The translations under genes and the position numbers were made by a program. 64,000 nucleotides of DNA, from contig JAIVEN010000021.1 of assembly GCA_026686845.1 (NCBI GenBank), positions 15,208,001-15,272,000 on the forward strand, given 5' to 3'. How positions within the stretch are numbered: the first letter of the stretch is position 1; each line of letters opens with the position of its first letter. Shown piece after piece: positions 1 to 11,799 of the stretch. The notes beneath the pieces are model-generated. The model did not search any database and was not told the DNA's origin. It worked only from the letters and a program-made list of their open reading frames with translations. The stretch comes from Adenanthera pavonina. Taxonomy: Eukaryota > Streptophyta > Magnoliopsida > Fabales > Fabaceae.

Positions 1-2308
1 TGAATGGAGTTCAAATGGGATAAATTCTTTTGAATGCACAAGAAATGTCGTGAGGATGCCGGATGTAGTAACTTGCTCCCTCACATATGCAAATTTGATA
101 GGATTTTGTCGCGCAAAACTTGTCGGTGTTTTTTTAACAAACTCCAAGGTTCTACCCAAAATTATCCCAAAAAGTGCTCTGGTTGGGATGAATACCTTGG
201 AATAGACACAGCATGTTATGAAGAGACCAAATGAAATCAATTGCTCCCCCAAGGAGGCCAATTCCATGGGATTTTGACGGTTCACACTTTTCAGAACGTT
301 TTCAGAAACTTCGTTCCTCTACAGTGAACTAGCTTGAATGGAGTTCGAATGGGATCAATTGATTTGAATGCACAAGAAATGTCGTGAGGATGCCGGATGT
401 AGTAACTTGCTTCCTAAAAGATGCAAAATTGATTGGATTTTGTCGCGCAAAACTTGTCGGTGATTTTTTCACAAACTCCAAGGTTCTACCCAAAATTATC
501 CCAAAAAGTTCTCTGGTTGGGATGAATACCTTGGAATAGACACAACATGTTGTGAAGAGACCAAATAAAGTCAATTGCTCCCCCAAGGAGGTCAATTCCA
601 TGGGATTTTGCCGGTTCACACTTTTCAGAACATTTTCAGAAACTTCGTGCATCTATAGTGAACTAGTTTGAATGGAGTTCGAATGGGATCAATTCATTTG
701 AATGCACAAGAAATGTCGTAAGGATGCCGGATGTAGTAACTTGCTCCCTCACATATGCAAATTTGATAGGATTTTGTCGCGCAAAACTTGTCGGTGATTT
801 TTTCACAAACTCCAAGGTTCTACCCAAAATTATCCCAAAAAGTTCTCTGGTTGGGATGAATACCTTGGAATAGACACAACATGTTGTGAAGAGACCAGAT
901 AAAGTCAATTGCTCCCCCAAGGACGCCAATTCCATGGGATTTTGCCGGTTCACACTTTTCAGAACATTTTCAGAAAGTTCGTGCATCTATAGTGAACTAG
1001 TTTGAATGGAGTTCGAATGGGATCAATTCATTTGAATGCACAAGAAATGTCGTGATGATGACGGAGGTTGTAACTTGTTCCCTCAGAGTTGCAAATTTGA
1101 TAGGATTTTGTCGTGCAAAACTTGTCGGTGTTTTTTTCACAAACTCCAAGGTTCTACCCAAAACTGTCCCAAAAAGTGCTCCGGTTGGGATGAATACCTT
1201 GGAATAGACACAGCATGTATTGAAGAGACCAAATGAAGTCAATTGCTCTCCCAAGGAGGCCAATTCCATGGGATTTTGACGGTTCACACTTTTCAGAACG
1301 TTTTCAGAAACTTCGTGCATCTATAGTGAACTAGCTTGAATGGAGTTCGAATGGGATCAATTCATTTGAATGCACAAGAAATGTCGTGAGGATGCCGGAT
1401 GTAGTAACTTGCTTCCTAAAAGATGCAAAATTGATTGGATTTTGTCGCGCAAAACTTGTCGGTGATTTTTTCACAAACTCCAAGGTTCTACCCAAAATTA
1501 TCCCAAAAAGTTCTCTGGTTGGGATGAATACCTTGGAATAAACACAACATGTTGTGAAGAGACCAAATAAAGTCAATTGCTCCCCCAAGGAGGCCAATTC
1601 CATGGGATTTTGCCGGTTCACACTTTTCAGAACATTTTCAGAAACTTCGTGCATCTATAGTGAACTAGTTTGAATGGAGTTCGAATGGGATCAATTCATT
1701 TGAATGCACAAGAAATGTCGTGAGGATGCCGGATGTAGTAACTTGCTTCCTCACATATGCAAATTTGATAGGCTTTTGTCGTGCAAAACTTGTCGGTGTT
1801 TTTTTCACAAACTCCAAGGTTCTACCCAAAACTGTCCCAAAAAGAGCTCCGGTTGGGATGAATACCTTGGAATAGACACAGCATGTATTGAAGAGACCAA
1901 ATGAAGTCAATTGCTCTCCCAAGGAGGCCAATTCCATGGGATTTTGACGGTTCACACTTTTCAGAACGTTTTCAGAAACTTCGTTCCTCTACAGTGAACT
2001 AGCTTGAATGGAGTTCAAATGGGATAAATTCTTTTGAATGCACAAGAAATGTCGTGAGGATGCCGGATGTAGTAACTTGCTCCCTCACATATGCAAATTT
2101 GATAGGATTTTGTCGCGCAAAACTTGTCGGTGTTTTTTTCACAAACTCCAAGGTTCTACCCAAAATTATCCCAAAAAGTTCTCTGGTTGGGATGAATACC
2201 TTGGAATAGACACAACATGTTGTGAAGAGACCAAATAAAGTCAATTGCTCCCCCAAGGAGGCCAATTCCATGGGATTTTGCCGGTTCACACTTTTCAGAA
2301 CATTTTCA
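1..2308. repeat. higher-order segment, copy 1 (monomers 1-7 of a 13-monomer register)
   Basis: These first seven monomers reappear in the same order at 4343-6650, an offset of 4342 bp or 13 x 334. Rare variants are shared at the same offset: the TTTTTTTAACAAAC variant (about 140 and 4480), the CGTAAGG variant (about 718 and 5060), and the AATAAACAC variant (about 1537 and 5879). The two copies are almost identical by eye. This points to a recent multi-monomer duplication, not slow monomer-by-monomer divergence. Confidence 0.92.
73..406. repeat. exemplar showing the monomer is an old dimer of a ~167-bp unit
   Basis: Positions 73-240 and 241-406 align to each other nearly end to end. Both start TTGCTCCC. 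GGATTTTG lies at 101 and at 269 (168 bp apart). Both then carry a T-run followed by AAACT. Both carry TGGGAT-AAT about two thirds along, followed by an ACA...ATGT..TGA.GA..CC skeleton. I judge a little over half the bases identical, with one or two small gaps. The simplest reading is an ancestral 167-bp unit that doubled, diverged, and was then amplified as a 334-bp monomer. Confidence 0.85.
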
Positions 2309-4342
2309 GAAACTTCGTGCATCTATAGTGAACTAGTTTGAATGGAGTTCGAATGGGATCAATTCATTTGAATGCACAAGAAATGTCGTGAGGATTCCGG
2401 ATGTAGTAACTTGCTCCCTCACATATGCAAATTTGATAGGATTTTGTCGCGCAAAACTTGTCGGTGATTTTTTCACAAACTCCAAGGTTCTACCCAAAAT
2501 TATCCCAAAAAGTTCTCTGGTTGGGATGAATACCTTGGAATAGACACAACATGTTGTGAAGAGACCAGATAAAGTCAATTGCTCCCCCAAGGACGCCAAT
2601 TCCATGGGATTTTGCCGGTTCACACTTTTCAGAACATTTTCAGAAACTTCGTGCATCTATAGTGAACTAGTTTGAATGGAGTTCGAATGGGATCAATTCA
2701 TTTGAATGCACAAGAAATGTCGTGATGATGACGGAGGTTGTAACTTGTTCCCTCAGAGTTGCAAATTTGATAGGATTTTGTCGTGCAAAACTTGTCGGTG
2801 TTTTTTTCACAAACTCCAAGGTTCTACCCAAAACTGTCCCAAAAAGTGCTCCGGTTGGGATGAATACCTTGGAATAGACACAGCATGTATTGAAGAGACC
2901 AAATGAAGTCAATTGCTCTCCCAAGGAGGCCAATTCCATGGGATTTTGACGGTTCACACTTTTCAGAATGTTTTCAGAAACTTCGTGCATCTATAGTGAA
3001 CTAGCTTGAACGGAGTTCGAATGGGATCAATTCATTTGAATGCACAAGAAATGTCGTGAGGATGCCGGATGTAGTAACTTGCTCCCTCACATATGCAAAT
3101 TTGATAGGATTTTGTCGCGCAAAACTTGTCGGTGTTTTTTTCACAAACTCCAAGGTTCTACCCAAAATTATCCCAAAAAGTTCTCTGGTTGGGATGAATA
3201 CCTTGGAATAGACACAACATGTTGTGAAGAGACCAAATAAAGTCAATTGCTCCCCCAAGGAGGCCAATTCCATGGGATTTTGCCGGTTCACACTTTTCAG
3301 AACATTTTCAGAAACTTCGTGCATCTATAGTGAACTAGTTTGAATGGAGTTCGAATGGGATCAATTCATTTGAATGCACAAGAAATGTCGTGAGGATGCC
3401 GGATGTAGTAACTTGCTTCCTCATAGATGCAAAATTGATAGGCTTTTGTCGTGCAAAACTTGTCGGTGTTTTTTTCACAAACTCCAAGGTTCTACCCAAA
3501 ACTGTCCCAAAAAGAGCTCCGGTTGGGATGAATACCTTGGAATAGACACAGCATGTATTGAAGAGACCAAATGAAGTCAATTGCTCTCCCAAGGAGGCCA
3601 ATTCCATGGGATTTTGACGGTTCACACTTTTCAGAATGTTTTCAGAAACTTCGTTCCTCTACAGTGAACTAGCTTGAATGGAGTTCGAATGGGATCAATT
3701 GATTTGAATGCACAAGAAATGTCGTGAGGATGCCGGATGTAGTAACTTGCTCCCTCACATATGCAAATTTGATAGGATTTTGTCGCGCAAAACTTGTCGG
3801 TGATTTTTTCACAAACTCCAAGGTTCTACACACAATTATCCCAAAAAGTGCTCTGGTTGGGATGAATACCTTGGAAAAGACACAACATGTTGTGAAGAGA
3901 CCAAATAAAGTCAATTGCTCCCCCAAGGAGGCCAATTCCATGGGATTTTGCCGGTTCACACTTTTCAGAACATTTTCAGAAACTTCGTGCATCTATAGTG
4001 AACTAGTTTGAATGGAGTTCGAATGGGATCAATTCATTTGAATGCACAAGAAATGTCGTGAGGATGCCGGATGTAGTAACTTGCTTCCTCAAAGATGCAA
4101 AATTGATAGGCTTTTGTCGTGCAAAACTTGTCGGTGTTTTTTTCACAAACTCCAAGGTTCTACCCAAAACTGTCCCAAAAAGAGCTCCGGTTGGGATGAA
4201 TACCTTGGAATAGACACAGCATGTATTGAAGAGACCAAATGAAGTCAATTGCTCTCCCAAGGAGGCCAATTCCATGGGATTTTGACGGTTCACACTTTTC
4301 AGAACGTTTTCAGAAACTTCGTGCATCTATAGTGAACTAGCT

Positions 4343-6650
4343 TGAATGGAGTTCAAATGGGATAAATTCTTTTGAATGCACAAGAAATGTCGTGAGGATG
4401 CCGGATGTAGTAACTTGCTCCCTCACATATGCAAATTTGATAGGATTTTGTCGCGCAAAACTTGTCGGTGTTTTTTTAACAAACTCCAAGGTTCTACCCA
4501 AAATTATCCCAAAAAGTGCTCTGGTTGGGATGAATACCTTGGAATAGACACAGCATGTTATGAAGAGACCAAATGAAATCAATTGCTCCCCCAAGGAGGC
4601 CAATTCCATGGGATTTTGACGGTTCACACTTTTCAGAACGTTTTCAGAAACTTCGTTCCTCTACAGTGAACTAGCTTGAATGGAGTTCGAATGGGATCAA
4701 TTGATTTGAATGCACAAGAAATGTCGTGAGGATGCCGGATGTAGTAACTTGCTTCCTAAAAGATGCAAAATTGATTGGATTTTGTCGCGCAAAACTTGTC
4801 GGTGATTTTTTCACAAACTCCAAGGTTCTACCCAAAATTATCCCAAAAAGTTCTCTGGTTGGGATGAATACCTTGGAATAGACACAACATGTTGTGAAGA
4901 GACCAAATAAAGTCAATTGCTCCCCCAAGGAGGTCAATTCCATGGGATTTTGCCGGTTCACACTTTTCAGAACATTTTCAGAAACTTCGTGCATCTATAG
5001 TGAACTAGTTTGAATGGAGTTCGAATGGGATCAATTCATTTGAATGCACAAGAAATGTCGTAAGGATGCCGGATGTAGTAACTTGCTCCCTCACATATGC
5101 AAATTTGATAGGATTTTGTCGCGCAAAACTTGTCGGTGATTTTTTCACAAACTCCAAGGTTCTACCCAAAATTATCCCAAAAAGTTCTCTGGTTGGGATG
5201 AATACCTTGGAATAGACACAACATGTTGTGAAGAGACCAGATAAAGTCAATTGCTCCCCCAAGGACGCCAATTCCATGGGATTTTGCCGGTTCACACTTT
5301 TCAGAACATTTTCAGAAAGTTCGTGCATCTATAGTGAACTAGTTTGAATGGAGTTCGAATGGGATCAATTCATTTGAATGCACAAGAAATGTCGTGATGA
5401 TGACGGAGGTTGTAACTTGTTCCCTCAGAGTTGCAAATTTGATAGGATTTTGTCGTGCAAAACTTGTCGGTGTTTTTTTCACAAACTCCAAGGTTCTACC
5501 CAAAACTGTCCCAAAAAGTGCTCCGGTTGGGATGAATACCTTGGAATAGACACAGCATGTATTGAAGAGACCAAATGAAGTCAATTGCTCTCCCAAGGAG
5601 GCCAATTCCATGGGATTTTGACGGTTCACACTTTTCAGAACGTTTTCAGAAACTTCGTGCATCTATAGTGAACTAGCTTGAATGGAGTTCGAATGGGATC
5701 AATTCATTTGAATGCACAAGAAATGTCGTGAGGATGCCGGATGTAGTAACTTGCTTCCTAAAAGATGCAAAATTGATTGGATTTTGTCGCGCAAAACTTG
5801 TCGGTGATTTTTTCACAAACTCCAAGGTTCTACCCAAAATTATCCCAAAAAGTTCTCTGGTTGGGATGAATACCTTGGAATAAACACAACATGTTGTGAA
5901 GAGACCAAATAAAGTCAATTGCTCCCCCAAGGAGGCCAATTCCATGGGATTTTGCCGGTTCACACTTTTCAGAACATTTTCAGAAACTTCGTGCATCTAT
6001 AGTGAACTAGTTTGAATGGAGTTCGAATGGGATCAATTCATTTGAATGCACAAGAAATGTCGTGAGGATGCCGGATGTAGTAACTTGCTTCCTCACATAT
6101 GCAAATTTGATAGGCTTTTGTCGTGCAAAACTTGTCGGTGTTTTTTTCACAAACTCCAAGGTTCTACCCAAAACTGTCCCAAAAAGAGCTCCGGTTGGGA
6201 TGAATACCTTGGAATAGACACAGCATGTATTGAAGAGACCAAATGAAGTCAATTGCTCTCCCAAGGAGGCCAATTCCATGGGATTTTGACGGTTCACACT
6301 TTTCAGAACGTTTTCAGAAACTTCGTTCCTCTACAGTGAACTAGCTTGAATGGAGTTCAAATGGGATAAATTCTTTTGAATGCACAAGAAATGTCGTGAG
6401 GATGCCGGATGTAGTAACTTGCTCCCTCACATATGCAAATTTGATAGGATTTTGTCGCGCAAAACTTGTCGGTGTTTTTTTCACAAACTCCAAGGTTCTA
6501 CCCAAAATTATCCCAAAAAGTGCTCTGGTTGGGATGAATACCTTGGAATAGACACAACATGTTGTGAAGAGACCAAATAAAGTCAATTGCTCCCCCAAGG
6601 AGGCCAATTCCATGGGATTTTGCCGGTTCACACTTTTCAGAACATTTTCA
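4343..6650. repeat. higher-order segment, copy 2
   Basis: Second copy of the 1-2308 segment at an offset of 13 monomers. Agreement is nearly perfect until the seventh monomer, where one base differs (TTCTCTGG at about 2180 against TGCTCTGG at about 6522). It then breaks at about 6652, where this copy ends in CGTTCCTCTACAG instead of CGTGCATCTATAG. Beyond that, the monomers near 7015 and 7349 match those at 4009 and 4343, an offset of 9 monomers. Further duplication or deletion events are therefore layered on the 13-monomer one. Confidence 0.9.
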
Positions 6651-8904
6651 GAAGCTTCGTTCCTCTACAGTGAACTAGCTTGAATGGAGTTCAAATGGGA
6701 TAAATTCTTTTGAATGCACAAGAAATGTCGTGAGGATGCCGGATGTAGTAACTTGCTCCCTCACATATGCAAAATTGATTGGATTTTGTCGTGCAAAACT
6801 TGTCGGTGATTTTTTCACAAACTCCAAAGTTCTACCCAAAATTATCCCAAAAAGTTCTCTGGTTGGGATGAATACCTTGGAATAGACACAACATGTTGTG
6901 AAGAGACCAAATAAAGTCAATTGCTCCCCCAAGGAGGCCAATTCCATGGGATTTTGCCGGTTCACACTTTTCAGAACATTTTCAGAAACTTCGTGCATCT
7001 ATAGTGAACTAGTTTGAATGGAGTTCGAATGGGATCAATTCATTTGAATGCACAAGAAATGTCGTGAGGATGCCGGATGTAGTAACTTGCTTCCTCAAAG
7101 ATGCAAAATTGATAGGCTTTTGTCGTGCAAAACTTGTCGGTGTTTTTTTCACAAACTCCAAGGTTCTACCCAAAACTGTCCCGAAAAGAGCTCCGGTTGG
7201 GATGAATACCTTGGAATAGACACAGCATGTATTGAAGAGACCAAATGAAGTCAATTGCTCTCCCAAGGAGGCCAATTCCATGGGATTTTGACGGTTCACA
7301 CTTTTCAGAATGTTTTCAGAAACTTCGTTCCTCTACAGTGAACTAGCTTGAATGGAGTTCGAATGGGATCAATTGATTTGAATGCACAAGAAATGTCGTG
7401 AGGATGCCGGATGTAGTAACTTGCTCCCTCACATATGCAAATTTGATAGGATTTTGTCGCGCAAAACTTGTCGGTGTTTTTTTCACAAACTCCAAGGTTC
7501 TACCCAAAATTATCCCAAAAAGTGCTCTGGTTGGGATGAATACCTTGGAATAGACACAGCATGTTATGAAGAGACCAAATGAAATCAATTGCTCCCCCAA
7601 GGAGGCCAATTCCATGGGATTTTGACGGTTCACACTTTTCAGAACGTTTTCAGAAACTTCGTTCCTCTACAGTGAACTAGTTTGAATGGAGTTCGAATGG
7701 GATCAATTCATTTGAATGCACAAGAAATGTCGTGAGGATGCCGGATGTAGTAACTTGCTCCCTCACATATGCAAATTTGATAGGATTTTGTCGCGCAAAA
7801 CTTGTCGGTGATTTTTTCACAAACTCCAAGGTTCTACCCAAAATTATCCCAAAAAGTTCTCTGGTTGGGATGAATACCTTGGAATAGACACAACATGTTG
7901 TGAAGAGACCAGATAAAGTCAATTGCTCCCCCAAGGAGGCCAATTCCATGGGATTTTGCCGGTTCACACTTTTCAGAACATTTTCAGAAACTTCGTGCAT
8001 CTATAGTGAACTAGTTTGAATGGAGTTCGAATGGGATCAATTCATTTGAATGCACAAGAAATGTCGTGATGATGACGGAGGTTGTAACTTGTTCCCTCAG
8101 AGTTGCAAATTTGATAGGATTTTGTCGTGCAAAACTTGTCGGTGTTTTTTTCACAAACTCCAAGGTTCTACCCAAAACTGTCCCAAAAAGTGCTCCGGTT
8201 GGGATGAATACCTTGGAATAGACACAACATGTATTGAAGAGACCAAATGAAGTCAATTGCTCTCCGAAGGAGGCCAATTCCATGGGATTTTGACGGTTCA
8301 CACTTTTCAGAACGTTTTCAGAAACTTCGTGCATCTATAGTGAACTAGCTTGAATGGAGTTCGAATGGGATCAATTCATTTGAATGCACAAGAAATGTCG
8401 TGAGGATGCCGGATGTAGTAACTTGCTTCCTCACATATGCAAATTTGATAGGCTTTTGTCGTGCAAAACTTGTCGGTGTTTTTTTCACAAACTCCAAGGT
8501 TCTACCCAAAACTGTCCCAAAAAGAGCTCCGGTTGGGATGAATACCTTGGAATAGACACAGCATGTATTGAAGAGACCAAATAAAGTCAATTGCTCTCCC
8601 AAGGAGGCCAATTCCATGGGATTTTGACGGTTCACACTCTTCAGAACGTTTTCAGAAACTTCGTTCCTCTACAGTGAACTAGCTTGAATGGAGTTCGAAT
8701 GGGATCAATTGATTTGAATGCACAAGAAATGTCGTGAGGATGCCGGATGTAGTAACTTTCTCCCTCACATATGCAAATTTGATAGGATTTTGTCGCGCAA
8801 AACTTGTCGGTGTTTTTTTCACAAACTCCAAGGTTCTACCCAAAATTATCCCAAAAAGTGCTCTGGTTGGGATGAATACCTTGGAATAGACACAACATGT
8901 TGTG

Positions 8905-9920
8905 AAGAGACCAAATGAAGTCAATTGCTCTCCCAAGGAGGTCAATTTCATGGGATTTAAATTGTTAACACTTTTCAAAACGTTTTCTGAAATTTCGTGC
9001 CTCTGCACTAAACTAGATCACTTGGAGTTCGAATGGGTTAAGTTCTTTTGAATATGCAAGGAATATCATGAGGATTCCGGAGGTAGTAAAAGGTTCTGCC
9101 CAAAACTATCCCTAAAAGTGCTTAGGTTGGAATCAATACCTTGGAATAGACACAACATGTTGTGAAGTGACCAAATTACGCTAATTGCTCCCCTAAGGAG
9201 GCGAATTACATGGGATTTGGATTGTTCGCACTTTTCAGAACTATTTCAGAAACTTTGCTCGTCTGCACTGAACTAGATCAATTGGAGTTTGAATGGGTTC
9301 AATTCTTTTGAATACACAATAAATGTCATGAGGATGCCGGACTTACTAACTTGCTTCCTCAAAGATGCAAAATTGATAGGATTTTGTCGTGTAAAACATG
9401 TCGGTGCTTTTTTTGAAACTCCAAAGGTCCATCCAAAACTGTCCCAAAGAGTGTTTTGGTTTGGATCAATACCTTGGAATAGACACAACATGTTGTGAAG
9501 TGACCAAATTAAGCCAATTGCTCCCCCAAGGAGGCGAATTACATGGGATTTGGATGGTTCGCACTTTTCAGAACGTTTTCAGAAACTTTGTTCGTCTGCA
9601 CTGAACTAGATCAATTGGAGTTTGAATGGGTTCAATAATTTTGAATGCACAAGAAATGTCGTGAGGATGCCAGACTTACTAACTTGCTCCGTGAATGATG
9701 CAAAATTGATAGGATTTTGTCGTGTAAAACTTGTCGGCGCTTTTACTGAGACTCTATGCTTCCTCCTAAAACTATCCCAAAACGTGCTTCGATTGGGATT
9801 AATACCATGGAATAGACATAACATGTTGTGAAGAGACCAAATGAAGTCAATTGCTCCCCAAAGGAGGCCAATTTGATGGGATTTTGACGGTTCATACTTT
9901 TCAGACCGTTTCCAAAAACT
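8905..9920. repeat. segmental duplication, left copy (partner 37860-38875)
   Basis: Three successive diverged monomers match 37860-38875 at a constant offset of 28955 bp with no net indel. A diagnostic shared lesion is a ~77-bp deletion in one monomer, giving GGTAGTAAAAGGTTCTGCCC here at about 9081 and again at about 38036. Other shared oddities are TTTAAATTGTTAACAC and GAGGCGAATTACATGG. Similarity falls to the family background on both sides. Confidence 0.9.
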
Positions 9921-10670
9921 TTGTGCTTCTGCACTGAACTAAATCGAATGGAGTCCGAATGGGTTCAATTCTTTTGAATACACAAGAAATGTCATGAGGA
10001 AGGAAGAGGTACTAGCTTGCTCCACGAAATATGCAAAATTAATAGGATTTTGTCACGTAAAACTTGTCGATGCTTTTTCTAAAACTCCAATGTTCCATCC
10101 ACAACTGTCCCAAAAAGTGCTTCGATTGGGATCAATGCCATGGAATAGACACAACATGTTTTGAAGAGACCAAATGAAGTCAATTGCTCCCTCAGGGAGG
10201 CAAACTTCATGGGATTTTGATGGTTCACACTTTTCGAAATGTTTTCAGAAACTTCGTGATTCTGCACTGAACAACATCGAAGGGAGTTCAAATGGGTTCA
10301 ATTCTTTTGAATACACAAGAAATATTGTGCGGATGCTGGAGGTATTAACTTGCCCTGAAAGATGCAAAATTGATAGGATTTTGTCGTCTAAAACTTGTCG
10401 GTGCTTTTTCTGAAACTCCAAGGTTCTATCCAAAACAGTCCCAAAAAGTGGTTCGGTTGGGATCAATACAATGGAATAGACACAACATGTTGTGATGATA
10501 CCAAATGAAGTCAATTGCTCCCCCAACGGGGCCAATTTCATTGGATTTTGACGGTTCATACTTTACAGGACTTTTTTCAAAAACTTCATGCTTCTGCATT
10601 GAACTAGATCAAATGGAGTTGAAATGGGTTCAATTCTTTTGAATTGACAAGAAATGTCATGAGGATGCCG

Positions 10671-10711
10671 TGTTAGTTAGGCTGACTTCCCAAGAGGAGG
10701 GTGAATTGGCC
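10671..10711 (-). mobile_element. Sirevirus LTR-end scar inside a satellite monomer
   Basis: After GAGGATGCCG the satellite is interrupted by about 41 bp. They begin TGTTAGTTAGGCTGACTTCC and include CAAGAGGAGGGTGAATTGG. This matches the terminus of the Sirevirus LTR at 57836, and the reverse complement of the LTR ends at 44196 and 53157. Satellite resumes at about 10712 in the AGAAACTTCATGC part of the monomer, so about 200 bp of monomer is missing too. It reads as an insertion followed by a deletion that removed nearly all of the element plus flanking satellite. Confidence 0.85.
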
Positions 10712-11799
10712 AACTTTTTTTAGAAACTTCATGCTTCCGCACTGAACTAGATTGAATGGAGTTCAAATGGGTTCAATTCATTTGTACACAGAAGAAATGT
10801 GATGAGGATGCCGGAGCTACTAACTTACTCCATCAAAGATTGAAAATTGCTAGTGTTTTGTCGTGTAAAACTTGTAGGTTATTTTTTTGAAACTCCATGG
10901 TTTCGTCCAAAATAGTCCCAAAAAGTGGTTTGGTTGGGATCAATACCATGGAATAGACACAACATGTTGTGACGATACCAAATGAAGTCCATTGCTCCCC
11001 CAACGAGGCTAATTTCATGGGATTTTGACGATTCACACTTTTCAGAGCTTTTTTCAAAAACTTCGTGCTTCTACACTGACTAGATCGAATGGAGTTCAAA
11101 TGGGTTCAATTCTTTTGAACACAGAAGAAAAGTCATGAGGATGCCGGAGCTACTAACTTACTCCATCAAAGTTGCAAAATTGCTAGTATTTTGTCGTGTA
11201 AAACTTGTCGGTTATTTTTTTAAACTCTATGGTTTCGTCCAAAACAGTCCCAAAAAGTGATTCGGTTGGGATCAATACCATGGAATAGACACAAGATGTT
11301 GTGAAGAGACCAAATCAAGTCAATTGCTCCCCCAAAGAGGCCAATTTCATGGGATTTTGATGCCTCACACATTTCAGAACGTTTTCAGAAACTCCACGCT
11401 TCTGCACTGAACTAGATCGAATGGAGTTCCAATGGATTGAATTCTTTTGAACACACAAGAAATGTCGTGAGGATGACGGAGGTACTAACTTACTCCATCA
11501 AAGATGAAAAATTGATAGGATTATGTCGTGTAAAACTTGTCGGTTATTTTTTTGAAACTCCATGGTTTCGTCCAAAACAGTCCCAAAAAGTGGTTCGGTT
11601 GGGATCAATACCATGGAATAGACACAACATGTTGTGATGATACCAAATGAAATCAATTACTCCCCCAACGAGGCTAATTTCATGGGATTTTGACGGTTCT
11701 CATTTTTCAGAACTTTATTCAAAAACTTCGTGCTTCTAAGCTGAACTAGATCGAATGGAGTTCAAATGGGTTCAATTCTTTTGAACACAGAAGAAATGT

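Larger units (their letters stand above)
1..8940. repeat. 334-bp satellite, homogeneous block (about 26.8 monomers)
   Basis: Tandem head-to-tail monomers start at 1, 335, 669, 1003 and so on, each opening with TGAATGGAGTTC. The 334-bp period holds with no net indel through about 8940. Monomers differ at a limited set of diagnostic sites, for example AAATGGGATAAATTC versus GAATGGGATCAATTC near monomer position 15, and ATGATGACGGAGG versus GAGGATGCCGGATG near position 53. They therefore fall into a few types that recur in order. The block continues beyond the left edge of the window. The period is close to twice the length of DNA wrapped and linked per nucleosome, which is common for plant satellites. 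The block is younger and more uniform than the satellite to its right, as expected of the part of an array still being homogenised. Confidence 0.97.

Noticed and set aside
329..8635. Repeated 96-107 codon minus-strand frames and 66-codon plus-strand frames, one per satellite monomer
   Set aside because: They recur at the 334-bp period because the monomers are near copies. 334 is not a multiple of three, so frames cannot continue. In diverged monomers the frames shrink and change without a conserved protein. Homogenisation explains their persistence without coding.
1..8940. Possible CRISPR array or other spaced repeat
   Set aside because: Repeat units abut with no unique spacers, the unit is 334 bp, and the context is plant retroelements.
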